A stretch of 64,000 nucleotides of DNA from Paludibacter sp. (GCA_028710415.1 JAQTUE010000003.1:1-64000); one strand, 5' to 3'. Shown: positions 17,675 to 26,460, numbered from the stretch's first letter. Notes: generated by a model from the sequence alone, not told the origin. Numbers and translations are program-made.

Positions 17675-17722
17675 AGTCAATTGGTTAATTTGGTTGATTG
17701 GTTGATTGGTTGATTGGTTGAT
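17675..17722. repeat. Octamer array, opposite orientation
   Basis: On the + strand it reads AATTGGTTAATTTGG followed by TTGATTGG units, the reverse complement of the other octamer arrays. No clear gene ends beside it. Confidence 0.8.
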
Positions 17723-17854
17723 CATCCAAGCGGGACGTTACCTGGTTCCGTTGGTTGATTCGTTCAAAAGGTATTTGATAACCAGGTCTATTCTTCCTAT
17801 TCCAAAACAATTCAATTCCATTAACGTTAAACCTGGTATGCTGAAGTCCTTGTT

Positions 17855-17980
17855 CTTTCTACTTACTACCTTCTACCTACTCATTTCTCATTTCTCATTT
17901 CTCATTTCTCATTTCTCATTCCTCAACGCTCGATGCTCAACGCTCAACGCTCAACGCTCGATGCTCGATGCTCAGTGCTC
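17855..17980. repeat. Eighteen-unit heptamer array
   Basis: Eighteen heptamers without a phase slip. First CTTTCTA, CTTACTA, CCTTCTA, CCTACTC; then ATTTCTC five times, ATTCCTC, AACGCTC, GATGCTC, AACGCTC three times, GATGCTC twice and AGTGCTC. From the fourth unit on, the last three letters CTC never change while the first four do. It ends 11 bp before the folK -7 box. Confidence 0.92.
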
Positions 17981-17991
17981 AGACTTTTTCC

Positions 17992-17999
17992 TATCTTTG
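17992..17999 (+). promoter_or_regulatory. folK -7 box
   Basis: TATCTTTG matches TAnnTTTG and lies 15 bp before the folK ATG, so the message would be almost leaderless. The place of the -33 element is taken by the heptamer array. Confidence 0.65.
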
Positions 18000-18014
18000 T
18001 ATAAAAAAAGAACT

Positions 18015-18482
18015 ATGTCACTTGTTTATCTGGGATTAGGAACCAATTTGGGGGACAAAGCACTCAACCTGAATAATGCTGTCAGTTCATTATCATTGGA
18101 AATAGGGAATGTGCTGGCTGTATCTTCCTTTTATGCATCAAAGCCATGGGGATTTGATTCTGACAATGAATTCCTGAATGCGGTTGCATTGGTGGAAACA
18201 AACCTGTCACCTTTCGAAGTATTAGCCGGGACACAACAAATAGAGCGGGATATGGGACGCACCGTCAAATCAAGCGGTAACTATGCGGATAGACTCATTG
18301 ATATTGACATTTTGTTCTATGACAATTTAATCCTGAACCAGCCCACGCTGGTCATTCCACACCCTTTGCTGACAAAACGTGATTTTGTGCTCATTCCCTT
18401 AGCCGAACTTGCTCCGGGGTTGGTGCATCCGGTCGAGGGTAAAAGCATGGAGGAGTTAAGAAATGAATTAAGCGGATGTTGA
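18015..18482 (+). CDS. folK: Dihydropterin pyrophosphokinase (HPPK)
   Basis: A 155-residue HPPK that transfers pyrophosphate from ATP to 6-hydroxymethyl-dihydropterin in folate synthesis. The signatures are MSLVYLGLGTNLGDK at the start, SSFYASKPWGF, EFLNAVALVET, and the active-site stretch YADRLIDIDILFYDN followed by IPHPLLTKRDFVLIPLAEL. The open frame extends upstream to 17706, but that part is the translated heptamer array, and the promoter at 17992 fixes the start at 18015. The last 15 bp overlap the convergent gene at 18468. Confidence 0.95.
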   Translation: MSLVYLGLGTNLGDKALNLNNAVSSLSLEIGNVLAVSSFYASKPWGFDSDNEFLNAVALVETNLSPFEVLAGTQQIERDMGRTVKSSGNYADRLIDIDILFYDNLILNQPTLVIPHPLLTKRDFVLIPLAELAPGLVHPVEGKSMEELRNELSGC

Positions 18483-19340
18483 TTCTTTTTTCTCTGCCGT
18501 CAGCTTAATATATCCCCGGATTAAAATGATAAAAACAAACAGATGAAAGGCGGAACTCATTAAATCCATGGCAGCAATGTATATGATGGAATCCAGGCCA
18601 TACAATATCAACCCACCCAGAAAAGCCCCCTGTTTCTTTTGCCTGGCCTGGTAACCCAGGATGATAAAGATGCCTGAAATTATAAAGCTGAGAAAAAAGG
18701 CTATTGTTTTGTAGTTATCACTGATTAGAAACGTAAACGTATCAATCATTTGAGTTATTCCCAGTCCAAAAATAAAACGATAACTGGTATGCATCGCTAA
18801 AAGCACGGTATTCAGCATGGATAGAATCCCGATAATGTAGAACCACACATAGGAGTTGTTCGAAACCTTATTTGCCTGTTTTGTTTCCAATTTCTCCTGT
18901 TCTGTTTTGCGTAAATGCGCCAACCTGAGTGCTTCCATGGTAACTGTCAGCCCCCGTTTATTGATGATTTCATTGGCAATGCTTTGTTCCTCTTTTGTCC
19001 AGTCAGAGGGGTTTGCAATAACATCAATGATATCTTTGTCCGAAAAACTATACAAATAATGGTTTTCTGCTATCCTTTCGATATCCTGTTTCTCAGGTTG
19101 AATCTCCGGAGTTGAAGTTTCCTGACGTAGATCGGCTAATATTTTTAATGCCCTGTCAAAATCCTTTTCAAAGACTACTATTTTCAGCCCTTCGTCAATG
19201 GCTTTAAACATGGGATATAATTCCACCAGCTGGTCATTGTTGATAAAGCATTCAATATCATTGGCACGGAGGATTTCCTGGTCAACCATCGCATCAACAG
19301 TCGATTCATAGGTTTTTAGGGTAATAATTTGATCTTCCAT
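18468..19340 (-). CDS. DUF2007-like protein with C-terminal membrane domain
   Basis: About 290 residues from the ATG at 19340 (MEDQIITLKTYES). Residues 1-75 resemble the DUF2007 'putative signal transducing' fold: a first strand with TLKTYEST, a helix AMVDQEILRANDIECFINND and the end KIVVFEKDFDRALKIL. A linker and a helical segment (DKDIIDVIANPSDWTKEEQ) follow, then four membrane helices (about residues 175-280). The function is unknown; DUF2007 domains look like small ligand- or protein-binding units. A longer start at 19388 is possible but adds a poor N-terminus. It overlaps the folK end by 15 bp. Confidence 0.75.
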   Translation of the reverse strand: MEDQIITLKTYESTVDAMVDQEILRANDIECFINNDQLVELYPMFKAIDEGLKIVVFEKDFDRALKILADLRQETSTPEIQPEKQDIERIAENHYLYSFSDKDIIDVIANPSDWTKEEQSIANEIINKRGLTVTMEALRLAHLRKTEQEKLETKQANKVSNNSYVWFYIIGILSMLNTVLLAMHTSYRFIFGLGITQMIDTFTFLISDNYKTIAFFLSFIISGIFIILGYQARQKKQGAFLGGLILYGLDSIIYIAAMDLMSSAFHLFVFIILIRGYIKLTAEKKESTSA

Positions 19341-19538
19341 GATAAGTGTTTTTCTTAAGTAAAAGAGTAATGAGAATGTCGCATTCAAAAAACAATTGAT
19401 TCGTAAAAGATTCTTTCATCCCTCAAATAGTAACGTATCCTTTTCTGCGGATTTAATCCATTTAGATTTTTTAATCTGAACCGAAAATTAAATCAGCCAA
19501 CATTTCATATTCCATCTTGCCTGTCATTTGTTTGCCAT

Positions 19539-19720
19539 GATGTTGTCATGATGTTTTCATGATGTCGCACGTATTATTTTGACAGTCCGGTAAACTTATG
19601 TTATAGATATGTATATATTACACTCCTTATAAGGTACGAGATATATACGTATCTGATACGTAACTATTGCATATCTACCACGTAATACGTGCAACATCGT
19701 GAAAACATCATGGTAACATC
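19539..19720. repeat. Long hairpin built from 11-bp units
   Basis: The left arm has three 11-mers in phase, GATGTTGTCAT, GATGTTTTCAT and GATGTCGCACG (19539-19571). The right arm has CGTGCAACATC, GTGAAAACATC and ATGGTAACATC (19688-19720), their reverse-complement counterparts in order. The ~115-bp loop contains further self-similar words such as TATACGTATC and GATACGTA. Confidence 0.85.
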
Positions 19721-20040
19721 ATCAAAGTAAAAATAAAGGATCCAACCTAAAAACAGGACGTTCCTTCGTTCTGTTTTGGAACGTGCATCAAAGAATTGTT
19801 ATTAGTTAACAATTTAATTCTGAGATTGTTTTTTTTTCTTATTTTATCCTGCTAATTTTAAAATATGAAATAAATTGTGAAACCGTTAAAATAAAACGTT
19901 TTAGCGCTTGATTTGTTTCGCTTCAATTTAAATTATGTCAAAGATTACATAAAATCCACTTAAAATGAATCCTGTTATTCTTTTAAGGACGTAACACCTT
20001 ATGAAAGCTTAATTTTCGCCCAAAAATGGATATTTTTTCT

Positions 20041-20048
20041 TACTTTTG
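20041..20048 (+). promoter_or_regulatory. -7 box TACTTTTG
   Basis: An exact TAnnTTTG match, 36 bp before the start of the DUF5063 gene, and likely the promoter of that three-gene run. Confidence 0.6.
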
Positions 20049-20076
20049 CAACAGAATATAAAATTTTATCGTTACA

Positions 20077-20712
20077 ATGGATACTGACCAATTACCAGAT
20101 CATATAGTTTACAGCAAAAAAGTGATCGAATTCGTCACAGTTGCTGCCGAAACATGTTTGTTTCTGGAGCATGCTGATGAATTTACCAAAACTGATTTTA
20201 TTCAAAAATCAGTCAAGATTTTACCGCTTTTGTATCTGAATGCTTCCTTGCTGGAAATACCCGAACCTGTCTTTGAAGAAATCCCGGAACGGTTTGTAAA
20301 CGAAGAAGATTATCAATATGTTCGTGGGCTGGTGGAACAACTTTTGGGCAATGATGACTCGTACCTGGAAGTTTTTCATCCCGATATGGCATTGAGCGAT
20401 ACCCCTATTGCTGCTTTTGTTTCTGAAAATATGGCAGATACTTACCAGGAATTAAAAGATTTTGCTGCCAATTATCAATTGGGCGATATCGATATCATGA
20501 ACGATGCGTTGGTTGCCTGCCTGGAGGCGTTTGGCGAACATTGGGGGCAAAAACTACTCAATGCATTGCGGGCATTACATGCTTTACGCTTTAGTGATGG
20601 ATTTGGTTCTGACGAAGAAGAAACTGAAAGTGTTGAAAGAAAATCTATCGATAGGAATTCTTTTCTCAATTTTCAGCATGATGACGATGAGGAACTGACA
20701 AATTTATTGTAA
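20077..20712 (+). CDS. DUF5063 domain protein
   Basis: A 211-residue, mostly helical, acidic cytosolic protein without signal peptide. It fits the Bacteroidota family DUF5063: start DHIVYSKKVIEFVTVAAETC, a middle VNEEDYQYVRGLVEQLLG, and ANYQLGDIDIMNDALVACLEAFGEHWGQKLLNALRALH in the C-terminal part. The function is unknown. It is followed after 9 bp by a 3'-5' exonuclease gene and then an rRNA methyltransferase, an order I recall from other Bacteroidales, which hints at a role in RNA metabolism (inference). Confidence 0.8.
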   Translation: MDTDQLPDHIVYSKKVIEFVTVAAETCLFLEHADEFTKTDFIQKSVKILPLLYLNASLLEIPEPVFEEIPERFVNEEDYQYVRGLVEQLLGNDDSYLEVFHPDMALSDTPIAAFVSENMADTYQELKDFAANYQLGDIDIMNDALVACLEAFGEHWGQKLLNALRALHALRFSDGFGSDEEETESVERKSIDRNSFLNFQHDDDEELTNLL

Positions 20713-20721
20713 ATATAAACT

Positions 20722-21390
20722 ATGTTTAAAACGAAAATTACAAAAGACGAGGTGAATTTAATGCCGGTGGTTATCTTCGAAGGTAAAATAACCCTTGTGG
20801 ACGAACTGTCAAAAATTGATCCGGCAATCGAAGAATTGAGAAGAAGCCCTGTGGTAGGACTCGATACCGAGACCAAACCTTCCTTTACAAGGGGAACCCA
20901 TCATAAAGTCTCGCTGGTTCAAATTTCCACCCTGGATCATTGTTTTCTTTTTCGTTTAAACAAAACTAATTTTCCACCTGCTTTGGCAGACTTCCTTGCC
21001 GATGAAAGTGTCAAGAAGATAGGCCTGTCACTCCGCGATGACTTCAGCGGACTAAATAAACACCACATTTTTAAACCTGCAAACTTTGTGGATATTCAGA
21101 CCATTGCCCAAAGCTATGGCATTATGGAACTCAGCCTGCAAAAAATATACGCCATTTTATTTGGCAAAAAAATATCCAAATCACAACGCTTAAGCAACTG
21201 GGAAAGCCCGGAATTGACCGAACAGCAGCAACGCTATGCAGCCACCGATGCCTGGGCCAGTTTGCAGATTTACCTGCAATTAATGAATGAACAGAAACTA
21301 TCCAAGACTGAGATTGAGAAAATGGTGATGAAAAACTTTCTGGAACAGAAAGCATTGAACAATCAACAGCAGGAAACCCCCTTACTATAA
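20722..21390 (+). CDS. RNase D-like 3'-5' exonuclease
   Basis: A 222-residue DnaQ-fold (DEDDy) exonuclease domain standing alone. The catalytic acidic residues are visible: Asp and Glu in GLDTETKP, Asp in the segment GLSLRDDFSGL, and Tyr and Asp in the last motif YAATDAW. There is no HRDC domain, so it is shorter than E. coli RNase D (about 375 residues). It probably trims RNA or DNA 3' ends in the cytosol. It sits between the DUF5063 gene and the methyltransferase gene with short gaps, so all three are likely one operon. Confidence 0.9.
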   Translation: MFKTKITKDEVNLMPVVIFEGKITLVDELSKIDPAIEELRRSPVVGLDTETKPSFTRGTHHKVSLVQISTLDHCFLFRLNKTNFPPALADFLADESVKKIGLSLRDDFSGLNKHHIFKPANFVDIQTIAQSYGIMELSLQKIYAILFGKKISKSQRLSNWESPELTEQQQRYAATDAWASLQIYLQLMNEQKLSKTEIEKMVMKNFLEQKALNNQQQETPLL

Positions 21391-21413
21391 ACAAACTAAA
21401 CGTCCCTTATCCG

Positions 21414-22601
21414 ATGATTTCCATACAGCTTAAACCTAAAAAAGAAGAAAGTTTACAACGTTTTCACCCCTGGTTGTTTTCAGGTGCCATTCAACATATT
21501 GAAGGAAGCCCTGCCGAGGGTGATTTGGTGGAAGTCCTCGATAATAAACGTAATTTCCTGGCTATTGGTCATTATCAAATCGGAAGCATTGCTGTCAGGG
21601 TGGTTTCATTCGATAATGTTCCCGTGGATGATGATTTCTGGAGCCTGAAGATCAAACAAGCTTATACCATGCGACTGTCGCTTGGGTTGATTGTTGAAAA
21701 GCAAAACAATACCTATCGCCTTATTCATGGGGAGGGAGATTCTTTACCCGGATTAATCGTTGATGTGTACGATGATACGGCAGTTATGCAGGCGCATTCG
21801 GTAGGGATGCACGAAATCAGGCAGACACTGGCTGAAGCCATAGTAAAAAATGTCCCTGAAGTGAAGAATGTATTTTATAAATCGGAAACCACACTGCCTT
21901 TTAATGCTCCAATCACTCCCGTTGATGGATACCTGATTGGTAAGGAAACTATCGAACTGTCTGCCATTGAAAACAAACTTAAGTTTCATGTCGATTGGCT
22001 ACGGGGTCAAAAAACAGGCTTCTTTGTAGACCAACGTGAAAACCGTTCTTTGCTGGAAAGATACTCAAAGGGCAAATCGGTATTGAACATGTTTTGTTAC
22101 ACTGGTGGTTTTTCAGTCTATGCATTGCGTGGTGGGGCAGAGCTGGTGCATTCGGTGGATAGCTCAGCTAAAGCGATTGACCTGACAGAAAAGAATGTCC
22201 AGGCAAACTTCCCGAACGATCCCCGTCATACTTCGTTTGATGAAGATGCTTTCAAGTTTCTGAATAATCTGCAGCACAATGAACAGAAATACGACCTGAT
22301 CATTCTCGATCCTCCGGCATTTGCCAAACACCGGGAAGCAATCAGGAATGCATTGAAAGGATATAAACGATTGAATGCAAAAGCATTTGAGCAGATTAAA
22401 CCCGGAGGAATACTATTCACTTTCTCCTGTTCACAGGTGATCACGAAAGATCAGTTCCGCCTGGCTGTATTCAGTGCTGCAGCCGAAAGTAAACGGAACG
22501 TCAGGATACTACATCAGCTTTCGCAACCTGCCGATCACCCCATTAATATCTATCATCCCGAGGGTGAATACCTGAAAGGACTGGTTCTTTGGGTGGAATA
22601 A
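21414..22601 (+). CDS. RlmI-like 23S rRNA cytosine methyltransferase
   Basis: A 395-residue class I SAM methyltransferase of the YccW/RlmI group. An N-terminal PUA domain (about 1-80; RFHPWLFSGAI) is followed by the EEHEE-like region and the Rossmann domain with KTGFFVDQRENR, VLNMFCYTGGFSVYAL, the acid motif HSVDSSAKAI, and LDPPAFAKHR. The final FTFSCSQVI corresponds to the Cys-containing motif of the family. RlmI makes m5C1962 in E. coli 23S rRNA; the same target is probable here but not proven. It starts 23 bp after the exonuclease gene. Confidence 0.9.
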   Translation: MISIQLKPKKEESLQRFHPWLFSGAIQHIEGSPAEGDLVEVLDNKRNFLAIGHYQIGSIAVRVVSFDNVPVDDDFWSLKIKQAYTMRLSLGLIVEKQNNTYRLIHGEGDSLPGLIVDVYDDTAVMQAHSVGMHEIRQTLAEAIVKNVPEVKNVFYKSETTLPFNAPITPVDGYLIGKETIELSAIENKLKFHVDWLRGQKTGFFVDQRENRSLLERYSKGKSVLNMFCYTGGFSVYALRGGAELVHSVDSSAKAIDLTEKNVQANFPNDPRHTSFDEDAFKFLNNLQHNEQKYDLIILDPPAFAKHREAIRNALKGYKRLNAKAFEQIKPGGILFTFSCSQVITKDQFRLAVFSAAAESKRNVRILHQLSQPADHPINIYHPEGEYLKGLVLWVE

Positions 22602-22689
22602 CGCCTGCCTGATTTAACATAAATGTTGAGGTATCGGTACTTTTTTGCAAATTATTTGCTAAAAAGTTTTTTTTAATGAATAGAATCAT

Positions 22690-22697
22690 TATATTTG
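22690..22697 (+). promoter_or_regulatory. -7 box of the sigma factor gene
   Basis: TATATTTG matches TAnnTTTG, 83 bp before the start codon, and gives a leader of about 75 nt. Confidence 0.55.
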
Positions 22698-22779
22698 CAG
22701 CATAAACAATCCAACACTAACCACTAAATTTTAAACGCCTATTGCCGATAGTTACTTTGAAACCTCAAAATTAAAAGTA

Positions 22780-23373
22780 ATGAATAATCTGAATCAATTA
22801 ACCGATGATGAATTGGTAAAATTGTATGAGACAGGCAATAACGCAGCGTTTGAAATTTTATTATTGCGTCATAAATCAAAGGTATATACATACATTTACC
22901 TTATTGTACGCAACCGGGAACTCACCGAAGATATCTTTCAAGACACGTTTATTAAAGCTATTGCAACTATTCAGCAAGGTCGCTATGTGGAGTCCGGCAA
23001 GTTTTTAGCCTGGGTGAACCGCATTGCACACAATTTGATCATCGATCACTTCAGGCGTGAGAAAAACGAAAATACTTTCTCTGCGGACGCTGTGGATTAC
23101 GATATAGTAAACAATGCTAAGCTTTCCGAGAAAAGTGTAGAGGATACTATGTCCAACGAGCAAGTGCTTACGGATGTGGTTCATCTGATTGAGTTGTTGC
23201 CACAATCGCAGCAACGGGTCATTCGCATGCGGTTCTTCGAAGACTTAAGCTTCAAGGAAATAGCCGAGAAAACAGATGTAAGCATCAATACAGCCCTTGG
23301 GCGTATGCGCTATGCCTTGCTGAACATGCGCAGGATTGCTGCAGAAAAAGACGTGTACCTGGAAATAAAATAA
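22780..23373 (+). CDS. ECF-type RNA polymerase sigma factor
   Basis: A 197-residue sigma-70 family protein with region 2 (residues 25-90; AFEILLLRHKSKVYTYIYL, EDIFQDTFIKA, FLAWVNRIAHNLIIDHFRR) and region 4 (about 135-185; LPQSQQRVIRMRFFEDLSFKEIAEKTDVSINTALGRMRYAL), without region 3. No anti-sigma factor gene lies beside it, so its control differs from the membrane-linked ECF systems of this phylum. It has its own promoter and a strong terminator, hence a single-gene unit. Confidence 0.92.
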   Translation: MNNLNQLTDDELVKLYETGNNAAFEILLLRHKSKVYTYIYLIVRNRELTEDIFQDTFIKAIATIQQGRYVESGKFLAWVNRIAHNLIIDHFRREKNENTFSADAVDYDIVNNAKLSEKSVEDTMSNEQVLTDVVHLIELLPQSQQRVIRMRFFEDLSFKEIAEKTDVSINTALGRMRYALLNMRRIAAEKDVYLEIK

Positions 23374-23398
23374 AAGAAAACTGTTTCCTAAATTATAA

Positions 23399-23438
23399 AA
23401 AATCCCCTGAAAGCTTTATCACTTTCAGGGGATTTTGT
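23399..23438 (+). terminator. Terminator of the sigma factor gene
   Basis: AAAATCCCCTGAAAG pairs perfectly with CTTTCAGGGGATTTT around an 8-bp loop, followed by TGTTT. Confidence 0.92.
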
Positions 23439-23456
23439 TTCTATTTGATTCCCTAT

Positions 23457-23534
23457 TCAACTAATCAACCAATCAACCAATTAACCAGTCAACCAGTCAA
23501 CTAATTAACCAATTAACCAATTAACCAATTAACC
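23457..23534. repeat. Octamer array overlapping a gene end
   Basis: About nine units of the AACCAATC/AACCAATT/AACCAGTC type. The first units lie inside the 3' end of the YCII gene: its last codons (L-I-G-stop) and its TAA come from the repeat. Confidence 0.85.
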
Positions 23535-23895
23535 GACCCTTAATGGCCCATGGCGTAACCGTTTCCCTTATTTCAACACTATTACCCTCAATTTGTAATA
23601 TCGGGCATTTCTTTGCAATATGTTCAGCATCATCCATATCCTTTGCCAGAATAATAATATAGCCTGTTACTGATTCTTTATTTTCTATATAGGGTTCATT
23701 GCTGATCCTATTATATGGTCGAATCACCTTGCCACTGTAGGATAGGTGGTTGCCTCCTTCTGCAAGTTGGCCTTTATCGGTTATATAATCCATCCATTCC
23801 ATCCAGTCAACCATGTTCACTTCAATTTGTTTTGGAGATGGTGGTGCTTCCCCGGAGGTAATATCCATTCTAAAAAGTAAAACAAATTCTTTCAT
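23521..23895 (-). CDS. YCII-related (DGPF-like) protein
   Basis: A 124-residue protein from the ATG at 23895 (MKEFVLLFRMD). It has the pattern of YCII/DGPF-domain proteins: a first strand, a long Pro/acidic stretch before the helix VDWMEWMDYI, GQLAEGGNHLSYSGKVI, then GYIIILAKDMDDAEHIAKKCPILQ and a closing IEIRE-like strand. Such proteins are small cytosolic enzymes or binding proteins of unclear function. A longer start at 23967 exists, but the extra 24 residues do not fit the family. The C-terminal tail GRLIG is encoded by the octamer array. Confidence 0.85.
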   Translation of the reverse strand: MKEFVLLFRMDITSGEAPPSPKQIEVNMVDWMEWMDYITDKGQLAEGGNHLSYSGKVIRPYNRISNEPYIENKESVTGYIIILAKDMDDAEHIAKKCPILQIEGNSVEIRETVTPWAIKGRLIG

Positions 23896-24005
23896 CCTAT
23901 TTATATATTTAATTTGTGCCTGAAATTCAATTTTAAAACTTTTGAGTCCTATAAAACGTAAATCCAACTTAGTTCCTTCTTACATACATAACAACCATTC
24001 AAATG

Positions 24006-24120
24006 AATCAACCAGTCACCCAATTAACCAATCAACTTAATCAACCAATTAACTAGTTATCCAATCAACCAATCAACCAATCAACCAATTAACTAATCAA
24101 CTAATAACCAACTAACTGAT
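24006..24120. repeat. Octamer array overlapping the PQQ-like gene end
   Basis: More than ten degenerate units (AACCAATT, AACTTAATC, AACCAATC and others). The last ~20 bp code for the C-terminus QLVGY and the TAG stop of the neighbouring minus-strand gene. Confidence 0.82.
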
Positions 24121-25678
24121 TCAAATCAATTTCCACAAAGTTTTTACCCTGTACTTCAAAAAGTTTATTGCCAAGTAACAATGTATTCCCCGAAATATCC
24201 AGTTCTGCTACCGGATTATTGTTTTTATCGATTACCAGGGTTGTATTCCCAATATTGATAAACCTGTTTCCTTTCGATTTCAGTGAACAATAATAGACCT
24301 CGTTATCAGGAATAATATACTTAATATTCAGAAGGTTATCAAGTACCAGAAATTGATTCTTGCCGGTATGCACAACCACGCTGTTCGACCCTGACAGGAT
24401 TGGGCTGATAGTTGCTGAATCGGAATTGAAAAACATGTCGACATTCCCGAATTGGATTAATTCTCCCACAGAATCGGTTTTAAAAGTCTGTTCGTAAAGC
24501 TCACTGCCATCTGCCAGCGAGTATTTTAAAACCCTGTTCATTGAAAGCAGAAACAATGTATCCTGTTGAATCTGATAGGAAAGGATTTGTTCTTTTTTAT
24601 AACCTGCCTTGGTGAGAAATACTTTTTTACCATTATTCTTTAAATAGGCAGCTATAAAAGCCTTTCCATATTTTACGGTTTCGTAATTGATGGAAGCAGT
24701 TCCTTCGTTTACCATGCATACCAGGCTGTCTTTAAAGAACAAGGATGAATGGCTTACCATTCCTACGGGGATATGACTTTTCCAAAGGACTTTTCCGGTC
24801 TTATCTATTCGGACTATCGAGTTCCTGTCCGCCATATAAATTCCGGTACTATCCACCAGGGTATTCGATACCAGATCGGTTATCAGATCATGGCCGGTTG
24901 CAAATTCAAATTCACTTTGTCCAAGGATGATCCCTAAGATTATATTAAATACATTAGTAAGCACTGTATTGGTATGATCTTTCTTCCCGGTATGGGCATT
25001 GTAATCCCAACCTTTTCCGGTTCTCAGGTTCATTGCGTGCAGGCCGTTTGCCGAAACCAACACCACCGAATCGTTCAATGGCAGAATCTCATTCAGGTTA
25101 TAATCCCTGTTGATTTTTCTTCTCCAGATTGATTCCCCGTTTTTTAGATTAACCCCATCCACTGCATTTGTAAAACTACCTGAAGAGGAGCGCCTGTTTC
25201 CAACTCCAATTCCTTTCGCAGAATTAACGTAACTGATTGTTTTATAAGAATTCCATAATTCTTCGCCATTTTCAAAATTCACACAACTGGTCAGGTAATC
25301 GTCACTTTTAAGTATCATCCGGTCGTAATGATAAATCTCCGGGCCGGAGTAATCAACCGGCTTTTTCCACCTAACTTTACCGGATTGTAAATCAAATAAT
25401 AGAATGTCCCCGGTACCATTCAATAACGATACTTTTCCAATTGAGTCGGTTCCATATTCTTTCGTGCCACGCAATTGCAGAGCCATTGTTTTTGCCGAAT
25501 CATCCACATACCACCGGTAAATACTTTCAGGAAAAACATATTTTTTTGCTTTGATATCCGCATCCGATATGTAGTTCCTGCCCAAAATGATCTCATTTGC
25601 AGAGATACAGGCCTTTTCCTGTCCAAAAACACAACAGGCAAAGAGACCAATCAATCCAGTTACAATGAAGTTTTTCAT
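24101..25678 (-). CDS. Exported PQQ-like beta-propeller protein
   Basis: A 525-residue protein from the ATG at 25678 (MKNFIVTGLIGLFACCVFGQ), with a clear N-terminal signal peptide and hence exported. The rest is made of beta repeats with the PQQ/WD-like pattern: LLFDLQSGKVRWKKP, NFENGEELWNSY, NLKNGESIWRRK, RIDKTGKVLWKSH, SLADGSELYEQ. No enzyme residues are evident, so a scaffold or binding role is most likely. It is a single gene, with an octamer array at its 3' end and long AT-rich sequence upstream. Confidence 0.75.
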   Translation of the reverse strand: MKNFIVTGLIGLFACCVFGQEKACISANEIILGRNYISDADIKAKKYVFPESIYRWYVDDSAKTMALQLRGTKEYGTDSIGKVSLLNGTGDILLFDLQSGKVRWKKPVDYSGPEIYHYDRMILKSDDYLTSCVNFENGEELWNSYKTISYVNSAKGIGVGNRRSSSGSFTNAVDGVNLKNGESIWRRKINRDYNLNEILPLNDSVVLVSANGLHAMNLRTGKGWDYNAHTGKKDHTNTVLTNVFNIILGIILGQSEFEFATGHDLITDLVSNTLVDSTGIYMADRNSIVRIDKTGKVLWKSHIPVGMVSHSSLFFKDSLVCMVNEGTASINYETVKYGKAFIAAYLKNNGKKVFLTKAGYKKEQILSYQIQQDTLFLLSMNRVLKYSLADGSELYEQTFKTDSVGELIQFGNVDMFFNSDSATISPILSGSNSVVVHTGKNQFLVLDNLLNIKYIIPDNEVYYCSLKSKGNRFINIGNTTLVIDKNNNPVAELDISGNTLLLGNKLFEVQGKNFVEIDLNQLVGY

Positions 25679-26254
25679 ACAAGTTTCATTTAAGGGTTTT
25701 GGAAAATGACACAATGGATTGACAACTTGAATCGTAGCTGTCTGTTTTTAAAAAGAAATATATTTTAAGTAGTTTTTGTATTCTAACAAATAATAGTTCC
25801 AAACTGTTTTCGTTTTCAGTATAACCTGTCTGAATTAATGGGAATGTTGAATTTTGATTAGTGATTCACATTCCGAGTTTGAGGGGAGTTAAGAATTTTA
25901 GTACGGGAATAGAATTCCACACAATATTCCACATTCAATTATCATAACAACCAATTAAATTCAACGAATAGGAAGAGTATTTTATAATTTTCAGGCATAA
26001 ACCACGTTTAATTCATGTCATTTGACCATAAAAGTAAAACCTGCTTTGGTTGAAAATGATCTTTTTTAAAAGTTGTTTCTATGTCTGATCGTGTCCGGAG
26101 ATTTGATAAAAGGTTCTTTGCGGTTTCCTTTATCAGTAAAGAAGCAAAAGATCGCAGAAGGAATTCATTGAATTCACAGGAAATAATGTTGAACCCAATA
26201 AAAAAAAGCAATCAAAATATACTAATTTGCATTCGTCTACGTTTTAGCTTTATA
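25679..26254. other. 576-bp gap without recognised gene
   Basis: AT-rich, with some ATTCCACA words near 25910-25935 but no phased array, RNA gene or coding frame I can defend. A frame from 26081 runs into the small protein at 26255, but its extra part looks random. Confidence 0.5.
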
Positions 26255-26458
26255 ATGTCTAAAATTTACACAGTGCCTATGCAAAATCTTTCCACCTCAC
26301 CAAAAAAAACTGATTTAAATTCCGAGAAAAAAAGGCTTGAAAACCGCCTGCAAGTGCAGCCCAAGGCTGCCACCCTGCAAAAGATTCTTCAGTTTGCTTC
26401 TTCTTACCGGGCAGAACAGATTAACGAAAGTCAGTATGTTGAATGGTATTTAAATTAA
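26255..26458 (+). CDS. Small conserved-looking hypothetical protein
   Basis: A 67-residue protein from the ATG at 26255 (a second ATG eight codons later is possible). It is charged and helical: SEKKRLENRLQVQPKAATLQKILQFASSYRAEQINESQYVEWYLN. No signal peptide or membrane segment. I believe similar short proteins with the pattern 'xPxAxTLxxIxxFAxxYRxE' occur in other Bacteroidales but cannot name a family. It ends directly at a strong terminator, which supports a real single-gene unit. Confidence 0.6.
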   Translation: MSKIYTVPMQNLSTSPKKTDLNSEKKRLENRLQVQPKAATLQKILQFASSYRAEQINESQYVEWYLN

Positions 26459-26460
26459 AA

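Larger units (their letters stand above)
16708..18014. other. 1.3-kb gap between dnaK and folK
   Basis: I find no convincing gene. It holds the dnaK leader, two heptamer arrays (17017-17051 and 17855-17980), a long inverted repeat (17309-17428) and an octamer array (17675-17722), each listed on its own. A 62-codon frame at 17439-17627 is AT-rich and resembles no family I know. Confidence 0.6.
19341..20076. other. 736-bp gap, hairpin array and promoter only
   Basis: It holds the 11-bp phased hairpin (19539-19720) and the -7 box at 20041-20048. Otherwise it is AT-rich, with no coding frame I can support. Confidence 0.6.

Noticed and set aside
17706..18014. N-terminal extension of FolK by about 100 residues
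   Set aside because: The extension is a translation of the heptamer array; the HPPK family starts at the ATG at 18015, right behind a TATCTTTG box.
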